Positions 43,320-51,665 of a stretch of 64,000 bases of DNA are shown here, piece by piece. The stretch is taken from contig NZ_BLJQ01000001.1 of assembly GCF_014132155.1 (NCBI RefSeq), forward strand, positions 124,001 through 188,000, written 5' to 3'. Below the pieces are notes generated by a model. That model ran no database searches. It was given only the letters and a program-made list of their open reading frames with translations, and was not told where the DNA came from. Source of the stretch: Gluconobacter sp. Gdi. GTDB lineage: Bacteria > Pseudomonadota > Alphaproteobacteria > Acetobacterales > Acetobacteraceae. Both the position numbers and the translations under genes were made by a program. How positions within the stretch are numbered: position 1 is the stretch's first letter; each line of letters starts with the position of its first letter.

Positions 43320-44087
43320 ATGCAAATCGCGCTTGAACTGTTCTGTGGCGTCATTATCGGCTTTACGCTGGGATTGATCGGCGGCGGTGGCTCTATTTTG
43401 GCTGTTCCACTGATGGTCTATGTCGTGGGGGTGAAAAACCCCCATGTCGCGATCGGGACGAGTGCGATGGCAGTCGCCGTCAATGCGCTGGCAGGGCTTG
43501 TCAGTCATGCCCGGCAGAAAACCGTTAAATGGCGTTGCGCAGCAGTTTTCGCGCCATTTGGTGTGGTGGGAGCCTTGGTTGGTGCTGCGCTGGGCAAGGC
43601 TGTTGACGGGCAAAAACTACTGCTTTGCTTTGCGGTGCTGATGATTGTCGTGGGTATTCTAATGCTGCGGGGACGGCGGAATCCGGGCATCGCTGGGGCA
43701 GCCTGTAATCGCGACAATATGCCCAAGGTCATGGCAAGCGGAACGGTAACGGGGCTTCTGTCGGGCTTTTTTGGCATCGGCGGCGGGTTTCTCATTGTCC
43801 CCTCGCTGGTTGCCTGCACGAGAATGCCAATTTTGAATGCAATCGGAACATCGTTGGTTGCAGTGGCCGCTTTTGGGGCGAGTACCGCCCTAAGTTATAT
43901 GTTGTCGGGGTATGTTGACTGGACGATGGGCGCGCTTTTCGTTCTGGGAGGTGTACTTGGTAGTACGCTTGGAACCTCTGCGGCCCGACGTCTGGCTGGA
44001 GCAGGGGGCGCGCTTACGACGTTTTTTGCTGGTGTGATCTTCGTAGTGGCCACGTATATGATCTGGCGAAGTCTTACCGCTCTTTGA
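43320..44087 (+). CDS. TauE/SafE family sulfite exporter
   Basis: A 255-residue membrane protein with about eight hydrophobic helices and the repeated TauE signature: LGLIGGGGSILAVPLMVYV in the first half and GFFGIGGGFLIVPSLV in the second. In sulfide-oxidation operons it is thought to export the sulfite made by the dioxygenase. A TTG at 43308 is an alternative start with four more residues. It directly follows the SQR fusion and is probably the last gene of the blh operon. No terminator was seen after it. Confidence 0.88.
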   Translation: MQIALELFCGVIIGFTLGLIGGGGSILAVPLMVYVVGVKNPHVAIGTSAMAVAVNALAGLVSHARQKTVKWRCAAVFAPFGVVGALVGAALGKAVDGQKLLLCFAVLMIVVGILMLRGRRNPGIAGAACNRDNMPKVMASGTVTGLLSGFFGIGGGFLIVPSLVACTRMPILNAIGTSLVAVAAFGASTALSYMLSGYVDWTMGALFVLGGVLGSTLGTSAARRLAGAGGALTTFFAGVIFVVATYMIWRSLTAL

Positions 44088-44395
44088 TCTATGAACCGGC
44101 TTGTTTCGTGAAACGTTTGTCTGCGAGACTTTCGAAAGAATTTCGCATCTAAATTCATTATAATTCCGTCTGCGGAAAATATTACATCCTGGGTAGGTAG
44201 ACGGGGGCTGTTTGAAAAAGAACCCTCGCTCAACACGCATACTTCATTGTGTTGGCTCCGGGGGCATCAATGAAAAATGGGAGTGCGGAAAAAGCAGTTT
44301 GCCAGCATCTCGTTGGTGAAACAGTATTTTTCCGTGTTCCATTCCTAAATCGTTATGACATACTGAGATGGAATGTCAGGTGAGTGGGAGAATGA
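44088..44395. other. Intergenic region upstream of the XRE-cupin gene
   Basis: This 308-base gap has no supported gene. It contains an inverted repeat TGACAT-N11-ATGTCA at 44356-44378, just before the ribosome site of the XRE-cupin regulator, a plausible autoregulatory operator. No intrinsic terminator for the TauE gene was recognised. Confidence 0.5.
44356..44378. promoter_or_regulatory. Inverted repeat before the XRE-cupin gene
   Basis: TGACAT and ATGTCA form perfect 6-bp arms 11 bases apart, ending 5 bases before the GGGAG ribosome site of the regulator. A repressor bound here would block its own transcription, so it is a candidate self-operator. Confidence 0.45.
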
Positions 44396-44941
44396 ATGGT
44401 GACGGATGTTGGTCAGCGGTTGCGACTTGTTCGTGTTGCAAAAAATCTTTCCCAGCGCGAATTGGCCAAGCGCACCGGTGTCACCAATTCCACAATTTCA
44501 CTGATTGAGTCGGGGGACATGAATCCTTCGATTGGGACGCTGAAACGCGTTCTGGACGGCATTCCTGTCACACTCGGAGATTTCTTCAGCTTCGAGACGG
44601 AAGGGCAGGAAAAATACTTTTATTCCGCCGAAGACCTGACTGAGATCGGGCAGAGCGGCATCTCCCTGCGACAGGTTGGAGGAAACCTGTTTGGTCGCTC
44701 GCTTCAGGTCTTGCACGAGCGTTATGAGCCTGGGGCCGATACAGGTGTTGCCTATGCACACGACGGCGAGGAAGCTGGTGTTGTTATTCGTGGTCAGGTC
44801 GAGGTGACGGTAGAAAACCAGTCACATATTCTCGGTCCGGGAGACGCGTACTATTTTGATAGCCGCAAACCCCATCGCTTCCGCTGTATTAGCGAGGAAG
44901 CCTGTGAAGTGATCAGTTCGTGTACGCCGCCAACCTTCTAA
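44396..44941 (+). CDS. XRE family regulator with C-terminal cupin domain (PuuR-like)
   Basis: A 181-residue protein: Cro/XRE HTH at about 6-62 (LRLVRVAKNLSQRELAKR, NSTISLIESGDMNPSIGTLKRVL) and a cupin_2 barrel at about 105-178 (HDGEEAGVVIRGQVEVTV, LGPGDAYYFDSRKPHRFR). This domain pair is typical of PuuR-type repressors of polyamine or amino acid catabolism. GGGAG lies 7 bases before the ATG. No catabolic operon is adjacent, so the ligand and targets are unknown. Confidence 0.9.
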   Translation: MVTDVGQRLRLVRVAKNLSQRELAKRTGVTNSTISLIESGDMNPSIGTLKRVLDGIPVTLGDFFSFETEGQEKYFYSAEDLTEIGQSGISLRQVGGNLFGRSLQVLHERYEPGADTGVAYAHDGEEAGVVIRGQVEVTVENQSHILGPGDAYYFDSRKPHRFRCISEEACEVISSCTPPTF

Positions 44942-44974
44942 TTGATCGGCCCAGTCCGCTCAGCGTCGTGTGTG

Positions 44975-45913
44975 TCATGCTGTGAGAGGGCGTTTTTCCC
45001 TGAAGCCATCGCGAAGATAATGCTGGAGCGCGCCGATCGTATAGTGCTGCTTTACGTCGGGATGGGCTGCCAGATAAGCGTCGGTGTTCCACACCGTCGT
45101 CTTCACCTCTGGACCTTCAACAAAAGTAATCGGTGTTGAGCCAACGCCTACGAAGACACGCACGCTGTCATCATACAGATGCATATACTCTTCAGGCGTC
45201 ACCAGAAGTGCCTCAACAGCATGAGCGCCTTCGGCGTGAGGTTGGGTCAGGTAGGCGCGTAGGGCAGCGTCATCATTCACATCGACAAGCCCGGAAACCT
45301 TGTTTTTCAGGCGTTCTCTCCAGTCGGTGTAGGGAAGATGATGGTTATGCAAATAGGTGAAGGCGGTGCTTTTGAACTCATCCCGAACCGCTGATCGTGG
45401 TTCATGTTGCCCATCATCACAGATGGAAATTGTCTTGGCCGCTACAAATCCCTTGTGAAAGTGCCTGATAGGAGCATACCAGCCGGGCCGGCCTGGGACA
45501 TTGAAAAGGGATGTATCAATTCTGAGCGCGCAATCCGTACCCTTTAGCGCGTCAAAAGCTTCATGAATGGCAGTCTTGTCCAAAGAGAGGCCATCTTCGG
45601 TAAAGACAGCAAGCAGTTCATCGCAATCCACCGGCAAAGCGAAATCATAATTGTAAAGCCCGTCCCATCCCTGGATGATCCGGGTTAGATGGCCACCTTT
45701 CCGATGAAAATCATGCGACTGGTTCAGATCCCGTCGGACTGTGACGCCTTGCTTTTCAACGGCGTCGAGAATGGAAAGTGTCTGCGGATCGACTGAGCCG
45801 TTATCAAGGATGGTGAGGTTTTCGAAACCAAAGAGCCATGCGTAATGCGTGATCCATCGCGCCAGGGCTGTACCTTCGTCCCGCTGCATCATCACAACCC
45901 GCACGATAGCCAT
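44975..45913 (-). CDS. Glycosyltransferase family 2-like protein with C-terminal YPDV-type repeat
   Basis: A 312-residue protein. The N-terminal domain (about 1-230) matches the Glyco_tranf_2_4/GT92-like group: RDEGTALARWITHYAWLFG, LTILDNGSVD and a DxD-like LPVDCDELL. The C-terminal about 45 residues read WNTDAYLAAHPDV then GALQHYLRDGFREKRPL, the same module that is repeated about six times in the 993-residue glycosyltransferase at 9992. This shared accessory suggests a related acceptor or partner. It is convergent with the XRE-cupin gene (33-base gap). Donor and acceptor are unknown. Confidence 0.8.
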   Translation of the reverse strand: MAIVRVVMMQRDEGTALARWITHYAWLFGFENLTILDNGSVDPQTLSILDAVEKQGVTVRRDLNQSHDFHRKGGHLTRIIQGWDGLYNYDFALPVDCDELLAVFTEDGLSLDKTAIHEAFDALKGTDCALRIDTSLFNVPGRPGWYAPIRHFHKGFVAAKTISICDDGQHEPRSAVRDEFKSTAFTYLHNHHLPYTDWRERLKNKVSGLVDVNDDAALRAYLTQPHAEGAHAVEALLVTPEEYMHLYDDSVRVFVGVGSTPITFVEGPEVKTTVWNTDAYLAAHPDVKQHYTIGALQHYLRDGFREKRPLTA

Positions 45914-46007
45914 GTTTCACTCTTCCCAATGTTTCCAGAATTGCAATGCAGACGGGTCGGGCGCCTGATCGCAAAGTCCGGCTCGCGTTGGCAGAAATCT
46001 ATAAAGA

Positions 46008-46039
46008 GGTTGGACACACTTCGCTATACTGTCCCAACC
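46008..46039. promoter_or_regulatory. Near-perfect inverted repeat upstream of the TetR gene
   Basis: GGTTGGACA and TGTCCCAACC pair fully apart from one bulged base, across a 13-base centre containing TATACT. It lies in the 282-base region between the divergent glycosyltransferase and TetR genes, about 160 bases before the TetR start. It is a candidate operator or a hairpin in a leader RNA. Confidence 0.45.
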
Positions 46040-46195
46040 AGACAGAAATGAGGTGGTCTTAACTTTCCCGGTCACTGCTCACAATTTCATGAGGGGTGTT
46101 TTTTAGGAGAAACGCACCAATCTTAAGGCTTGTGGAAAGCCTCTCGGTTTCGTTAAGGCTAGAGACAAGACCTTATTCAATCAGGGAGGCAGGGC

Positions 46196-46849
46196 ATGTC
46201 CCAGTCATCATCTTTAGCGGTAAAGGAAGCTTTTCCGCCGCATCTGGCAGATATGAGGGTCAGTCGCTCACCGGGCAGGCCAATCAATCTTCTGCTGAAG
46301 GATACGATTCTTTCAGCGATTGCCGCGGTCCTGACAGAAGAAGGGTATCAGGGCCTCACGATCGGAAAAGTGGCCAAAGAGGCCGGTGTTTCTACTGCCA
46401 CGGTCTATCGTCGCTGGCCTACCAAGCAGGCCATGTTCTTTGATGCCATCCGTCAATGGAAGTTCAGCCTCACGCCTGAAATCGATACAGGCAGTTTTCT
46501 GGGAGATGTCGATCAGCTGATCGAAGCGCGTATCCGCTTTCTGGCAACGCCGCTGGGCCGCACATACGGTACGCTCCTAGGTGAAGCCGTGCATAACCCG
46601 GAGTTCGGGACTGTGCTGCGCGAAGTCAGTATTGAGCCGGCCCGACAGCAAATGCATCGCTTTCTTGAGCGCGCAAAAAAGCGCGATGAAGAAGCTTTCT
46701 GTTATCCGGCGGATACGGTTCTGGATGTGATTCTCAGCACCATCCACTTTCGTGCCATGGATACGTTGTGGAGCCAGAGCATTGAAACCGAAGTCAATAT
46801 CCGGGATCTCAAGGCTCTGGTCCGTTGCCTGATTGGAACGCGCCAATAG
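46196..46849 (+). CDS. TetR family transcriptional regulator
   Basis: A 217-residue regulator with an N-terminal HTH at about 38-82 (AAVLTEEGYQGLTIGKVAKEAGVS, TVYRRWPTKQAMFFDAI) and a C-terminal effector domain of the TetR_C_11-like type (RIRFLATPLGRTYGTLLGEA). GGGAGG is well placed before the ATG. It is convergent with the TonB receptor gene (21-base gap) and may regulate it or the divergent pair at 49.2 kb; the ligand is unknown. Confidence 0.88.
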   Translation: MSQSSSLAVKEAFPPHLADMRVSRSPGRPINLLLKDTILSAIAAVLTEEGYQGLTIGKVAKEAGVSTATVYRRWPTKQAMFFDAIRQWKFSLTPEIDTGSFLGDVDQLIEARIRFLATPLGRTYGTLLGEAVHNPEFGTVLREVSIEPARQQMHRFLERAKKRDEEAFCYPADTVLDVILSTIHFRAMDTLWSQSIETEVNIRDLKALVRCLIGTRQ

Positions 46850-46870
46850 GCGGGTTCCAAGCGGAGCGTT

Positions 46871-49135
46871 TCAGAAGCCACAGGAGACGCGGCCGCCGAT
46901 GAAGCGTGGTGTGCCGGGAATGTAGAAATACGTTGTTGTCGCCATTCCTCCGCTTTCGAAATACTGGCGGTTCAGAATGTTCGAGGCGTAAATCGTTGCT
47001 TCCCAGTGCCCGGATGAGGGGCGAAGGGTCGCATGGGCGCCGAGTAGGAAGTAGGGAGGCAGGCGATAGAAGCCGGTTCCTCCTACGGCAATGGCCTGAC
47101 TGCCGCGATAAGACCAATCCGGGCCAATATCCAACCCCAGGTGGTCAGTCAGTGCCTGCCGCCACTCTGCCTGTCCGTTCAGGGTGAGTTTTGGCTGACC
47201 GTTATCAACCCCAGCGAAATTGTTGTTGATGGCCTTCCAGACGCCTGTTCTGGCATAATAAGCGTTCGTGGCAGCCCGATTGACGTTCGGGAAATCCTGA
47301 TAATTTCCACGCTGCCAGCCAATGTTCTGTGTGACAAAAACATGCCGAACCGGGTGCATTTCCAGGGTGCCTTCAAAGCCCCAACTCTCTGACTTGGGAA
47401 CATTGGTAATCTCGCTGAGTGGCCCGTAATTCGGAATCATCACGGTTCCGACAACCTGCTGCCCGTGGAAATCATTATAGAATGCCGCACCATTCAGGCG
47501 GAGCTTTCCCGGGATTGGATCGCTTTTGAAGCCGACCTCGTGGGTCAGGACTGTCTCCGGGCCGAACGGATCAAGCTGGGCCTGAATTTGAGTATTGTTG
47601 GCGCTGAAGCCGCCGGGTTTAAAGCCCTTACTCAGCTTGTAGTACACCATCGTACTCTGCAGCATCTGCCACGACACTCCAACCTGACCTGCGAACTGGG
47701 CAGAGGCAGTGCTCTCAGGCTGGAAGATATGTGTCGAGCCAGCGAAAATTTCTGATTTCAGACCTGTGAGTGCGCGGTCGTCGATTTCATGCAGAAGGCC
47801 ACCAAAAAGCGTGACGTTATGCGGCAGGCGATAGCTGATGTGACCAAATTCGGATGTACTTTCCTGATTCATGCCGAAATTGGTGGACATCATATAGCCG
47901 CGGGCCGAGTAGTCTGTGTAATCGAACAGGAAGCGCTGTTTCATCCGGCTGCGCTGATAAAATGCTCCGACAACCCATTGCAAACGGCTGTTCGGATCGT
48001 TTGAAGACAGGCGCAACTCCTGCGTAAAAGCGTTCGCGCTGATCGTTCGATATGTATCGGCCTGTGACGCAGATGTGCCGTCCTGATCCGTATATTCCCC
48101 TTGGCGTTCCGTCTCGAAGGCACTGACGGACGTAATTTTTGCAAAGCCGAGATCACGGTCAATATGCAGATCCCAGCCCCAGAACTGATTGTGTTCACTT
48201 GGTTTGAGGCTACGGGGGCGCCCGATCAGATCGGCAAACTGAGGTCGTAGAAACCACTCTGCCTGCTGGTGTTCCAGTGAGGGTAGTCCCTGAGAGCCAA
48301 TCAGGCGGTGCACCGGAACGCCAGCGACGACTTCGCTGTTGTCCTGCACAAAGTGACCTGACAGCATGATTGTGGTCCGGCTGTCAGGGCGCCAGCGCAG
48401 CTTTCCACGTAAAGCCCAGGAATCTGCATCGCCCAGATGAGCCCCCGTCAGGGGGTTGGTCTGCCAGCCACCGCCCTGTCGTGTCTGACCCGCAAGTCGG
48501 AAATCGAGTCCTTTCGCCAGCGGGCCTGACACATAGGCCTCGCTTCGGCTACGGGCATAGGAGGCGATATCTTCGCTGGCTCCGTAATGCCAGCTGCTGG
48601 TCGGGTCCGCCGTACGGAAGCGCACTTCACCGCCAGTGTCCGACTGTCCATGTGTCGTGCCGACCGGGCCTGGTGTGACGGCCGCGTCTGCCAGATCGAA
48701 CATCAGGCCGCTGGCCATGGTTGAGAACGCGAAAGGCACGTCATCGAAATAGGTCAGAACGGTTGGGATATTATTCTGGGTAAAGTCGTTAAAGCCCACG
48801 CCGCGAAGGTAGAAATTCGTGGAAGCCGTTCCGTTGATGGACTGAATGGTCAGGTTGGGTGCCACGCGCTCGACGTCGCGCAACGTCACGACACCACGCT
48901 CGATCAGGCGTTCCGCAGTCAGGCGGGTATCGGCATCCGGCTGTTTCTGGGCAGATTGAAATGCAAAATCCGTTCTCTTGATGCTGACTTTAATGGTTTC
49001 GTCCGTATGAGCTTCAAGAGATTTTGGAGCAGCGTGACGCTGTTTCTTATTGTGTTGAACAGGAGGCGCTGCCGCGAGAACTGAAGACGCTCCCAGGAGA
49101 CTGACGCCAAGAAAAAGAACCCTGCGAAACGCCAT
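46871..49135 (-). CDS. TonB-dependent outer membrane receptor
   Basis: A 754-residue receptor from the ATG at 49135 (MAFRRVLFLG), with a signal peptide ending near VLA|AA. A TonB box ETIKVS lies at about 46-51, then a plug domain (LIERGVVTLRDVERVAPNLTI, FYLRGVGFNDF, DDVPF) and a 22-strand barrel ending in FIGGRVSCGF with the terminal Phe expected of outer-membrane barrels. The plug and barrel are closer to generic FecA/BtuB-unlike receptors of sphingomonad/acetobacter type than to siderophore receptors; the ligand is unknown. It is divergent from a second TonB receptor. Confidence 0.87.
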   Translation of the reverse strand: MAFRRVLFLGVSLLGASSVLAAAPPVQHNKKQRHAAPKSLEAHTDETIKVSIKRTDFAFQSAQKQPDADTRLTAERLIERGVVTLRDVERVAPNLTIQSINGTASTNFYLRGVGFNDFTQNNIPTVLTYFDDVPFAFSTMASGLMFDLADAAVTPGPVGTTHGQSDTGGEVRFRTADPTSSWHYGASEDIASYARSRSEAYVSGPLAKGLDFRLAGQTRQGGGWQTNPLTGAHLGDADSWALRGKLRWRPDSRTTIMLSGHFVQDNSEVVAGVPVHRLIGSQGLPSLEHQQAEWFLRPQFADLIGRPRSLKPSEHNQFWGWDLHIDRDLGFAKITSVSAFETERQGEYTDQDGTSASQADTYRTISANAFTQELRLSSNDPNSRLQWVVGAFYQRSRMKQRFLFDYTDYSARGYMMSTNFGMNQESTSEFGHISYRLPHNVTLFGGLLHEIDDRALTGLKSEIFAGSTHIFQPESTASAQFAGQVGVSWQMLQSTMVYYKLSKGFKPGGFSANNTQIQAQLDPFGPETVLTHEVGFKSDPIPGKLRLNGAAFYNDFHGQQVVGTVMIPNYGPLSEITNVPKSESWGFEGTLEMHPVRHVFVTQNIGWQRGNYQDFPNVNRAATNAYYARTGVWKAINNNFAGVDNGQPKLTLNGQAEWRQALTDHLGLDIGPDWSYRGSQAIAVGGTGFYRLPPYFLLGAHATLRPSSGHWEATIYASNILNRQYFESGGMATTTYFYIPGTPRFIGGRVSCGF

Positions 49136-49253
49136 GGAAAAAGATGCTCTTCTGAAAGGAAAATGCCGGGCAGCGGCAGAATTGTGGCTTTTATATCTCA
49201 CCGGGATGCCAGAGCAAACAATCAGGAGGAAAAAGGTCCGCTTCTGCTTGATC

Positions 49254-49268
49254 TGTTATGATATAACA
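49254..49268. promoter_or_regulatory. Perfect palindrome between two divergent TonB receptor genes
   Basis: TGTTAT-GAT-ATAACA is a perfect 6-bp inverted repeat with a 3-base centre, 48 bases before the start at 49316 and overlapping TATGAT/TATAAC sequences that look like -10 elements. It is a candidate operator for a regulator controlling one or both receptors. Confidence 0.5.
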
Positions 49269-49315
49269 TAATAGAGAGTTGGCGCTGAAAATACCTTTCG
49301 TCTGTTGAGGACCTC

Positions 49316-51583
49316 ATGCTGCCTTTTGTGTCTGCCCGATCTTTCCTTGTGCTTCTTGGATGCACGACGGCTCTGTGTGGCGCTGCTCATGCTCAGGAAA
49401 CAACGGCTGGAACGACAGGTACCGATACGGAAACCTCTCGTTCCAGTTTCGGTCATTCTGACAACCAGCACGGAACGACCGTGACGGAAACGAGCCGCAC
49501 AGGTGAAGACGATCTTGTCGTCAATGCTCATCTGGAACGGGCCCGGGACGCTCTTCAGTCTTCCACAGGGGCCACGACCTATCGTTTCAGCCGTCAGGAC
49601 ATCGAGACTAATCCGGGTGGCGATAACGCGCCCCTGACGTCTGTTCTTCTTCAGGCACCAGGCGTCGCGCAGGACAGCTACGGTCAGATTCATATCCGTG
49701 GCGACCATAACGAAGTCCAGTTCCGTTTGGATGGTGTGGCGCTGCCAGAAGGCATGAGTGTTTTCGGTCAGGCGCTCATGACCCGCTTTGCACATTCCAT
49801 GTCCCTCACGACGGGCGCGCTTCCCAGCGAGTACGGATTTCTTCAGGCCGGTGTGATCGATATCAACACCAAGAATGGCTATTCCGATGCGGGCGGTAGT
49901 GTCTCCATTTATGGCGGCGCCCGGGACTATTTCTTTCCGTCACTGCAATATGGTGGCCACAAGGGGAAGTGGGACTGGTTTGCTACCGCTGACTATATTC
50001 ACAACCGTGTTGGCATTGAAAACACGACCCCCAGCTTCAATGCGATCCACGATCTGACGAACCAGTACCACTTCCTGGGGCATGCTCGGTACACGGTTGA
50101 TGAAAATACCCGGATCAGTCTAACCGCCGGTGTTTCGAATGCTGAGTATCAGCTCCCGAACAATCCGGGTCAGCAGCGCCAGTTCGCCAATCCGTCCTAT
50201 CTCGGAAGCACCCTGTCCCAGAGCCAGTATGGCACAGGGGACAGCAGCAGCCTGAGCGAGCACCAGAAGGAAATCACGGATTTCGGCATACTTTCCTTGC
50301 AGAAGGATATGGGGCGTCTCAGTTTCCAGACGTCCGCCGTGCTGAGATACAGCTCTCTGCGATACTCACCTGATCCGCTAGGCGATCTGGTATATAACGG
50401 CATTGCACAGCGTGCTGCGCGATCCGTCTTCTCAACCGGAACACAGACGGATGCAACCTGGCAGGCTGCAAGAAATCATACCGTTCGTTTCGGCTATCAG
50501 ATCTATGTTGAGCGTAATACGTCCAAGTCTGACTCAACAGTTTATACGCAGTCCGGTGAGGACGAGGACGGCAACGCTGTTTACTCCGGCGATACGGCGA
50601 ACATCCATGATGGCTCCGGCCGTACGGGTTGGATGTACGGGCTGTACGCTCAGGATGAATGGCGTCCGATCAAGAACCTGACCATCAATTATGGTCTGCG
50701 GTTTGATGGTGTGGATGAATACACACATTCAAAGCAGGTCAGCCCGCGTATCAATATCGTTTACAAGCCTTGGCACGGTGGAACCTTCCATGCGGGCTAT
50801 TCCCGTTACTTCACGCCGCCGCCGTTTGAACTCGTGACCGGAACGGCTTTGTATAAATACACGGGAACCTCTGCTGAGCCTGCCAATTACAAGAACAGCA
50901 CGGTCAAGTCTGAGCGCGATCACTACTTTGACGCCGGTTTCTCTCAAACGATCCTGCCAGGCTGGCACGCTTCGTTTGATGCCTACGTCAAACTGGCGAA
51001 GAACATGATTGATGAGGGGCAGTTTGGCTCGCCTGTTATTCTGTCAGTGTTCAACTACCGTCGTGGACAGGTGCACGGATACGAGTTCTCCACGGATTAC
51101 ACGCGTGGCGCCTTCAGTGTTTATGGCAATTTCTCCTGGTCACGTGCCATTGGCAAGGACGTGGTGTCGGGTGAGTGGAACTTCGATCCTGAAGATCTGT
51201 CTTACATCAAGAACCGCTGGGTGCATCTTGATCATGACCAACGTTGGACGGCGTCTGCGGGGACAAGCTACACGGCTTTCTACAGAACCGGCCACCCGCT
51301 GCGCCTGTCTGCGACAATGGTTTATGGAAGTGGTCTGAGAGCTGATGGCGCGACGCCGAATGGTGCTTCTGTGCCGCAGTATGCGACATTCAATCTGTCT
51401 CTGGTTCAGTCCTTCAAGGATCTGTTCCACGTTCCATTCCTGAAGCAGACGCAGCTTCGTCTGGATGTCACCAATCTGTTCGACAGGACGTACCTGCTGC
51501 GTGACGGCAGCGGCATTGGCGTGGGGGCGCCACAGTATGGCCTGCGTCGTACCATCCTGACCGGCATTGATCAGCGGTTCTAA
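49316..51583 (+). CDS. TonB-dependent outer membrane receptor
   Basis: A 755-residue receptor. Signal peptide about 1-26 (AHA|QE), a Thr/Ser-rich linker, a TonB-box-like DDLVVNA (about 65-71), a plug (LTSVLLQAPGVAQDSYGQIHIRGDHNEVQ in pieces, FRLDGVALPEG) and a beta-barrel with C-terminal YGLRRTILTGIDQRF ending in Phe. Barrel blocks such as YGLRFDGVDEYTH and LRLDVTNLFDRTYLLRDGSG are typical. GAGGA precedes the ATG. The substrate is unknown; no transporter lies downstream. An intrinsic terminator follows. Confidence 0.88.
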   Translation: MLPFVSARSFLVLLGCTTALCGAAHAQETTAGTTGTDTETSRSSFGHSDNQHGTTVTETSRTGEDDLVVNAHLERARDALQSSTGATTYRFSRQDIETNPGGDNAPLTSVLLQAPGVAQDSYGQIHIRGDHNEVQFRLDGVALPEGMSVFGQALMTRFAHSMSLTTGALPSEYGFLQAGVIDINTKNGYSDAGGSVSIYGGARDYFFPSLQYGGHKGKWDWFATADYIHNRVGIENTTPSFNAIHDLTNQYHFLGHARYTVDENTRISLTAGVSNAEYQLPNNPGQQRQFANPSYLGSTLSQSQYGTGDSSSLSEHQKEITDFGILSLQKDMGRLSFQTSAVLRYSSLRYSPDPLGDLVYNGIAQRAARSVFSTGTQTDATWQAARNHTVRFGYQIYVERNTSKSDSTVYTQSGEDEDGNAVYSGDTANIHDGSGRTGWMYGLYAQDEWRPIKNLTINYGLRFDGVDEYTHSKQVSPRINIVYKPWHGGTFHAGYSRYFTPPPFELVTGTALYKYTGTSAEPANYKNSTVKSERDHYFDAGFSQTILPGWHASFDAYVKLAKNMIDEGQFGSPVILSVFNYRRGQVHGYEFSTDYTRGAFSVYGNFSWSRAIGKDVVSGEWNFDPEDLSYIKNRWVHLDHDQRWTASAGTSYTAFYRTGHPLRLSATMVYGSGLRADGATPNGASVPQYATFNLSLVQSFKDLFHVPFLKQTQLRLDVTNLFDRTYLLRDGSGIGVGAPQYGLRRTILTGIDQRF

Positions 51584-51608
51584 TTTTAGGGACTGTCTGA
51601 AGTTGAAG

Positions 51609-51645
51609 GCGGGGCGGTTGCGAAAGCAGCTTGCCCCCGTTTTTT
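51609..51645 (+). terminator. Rho-independent terminator after the TonB receptor
   Basis: CGGGGC (51610-51615) pairs with GCCCCCG (51633-51639, one extra C) and is followed by six Ts. It lies 26 bases after the receptor stop and just before the end of the convergent GGDEF-EAL gene. Confidence 0.8.
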
Positions 51646-51665
51646 ATATCGAGAGGTGGGACGAC

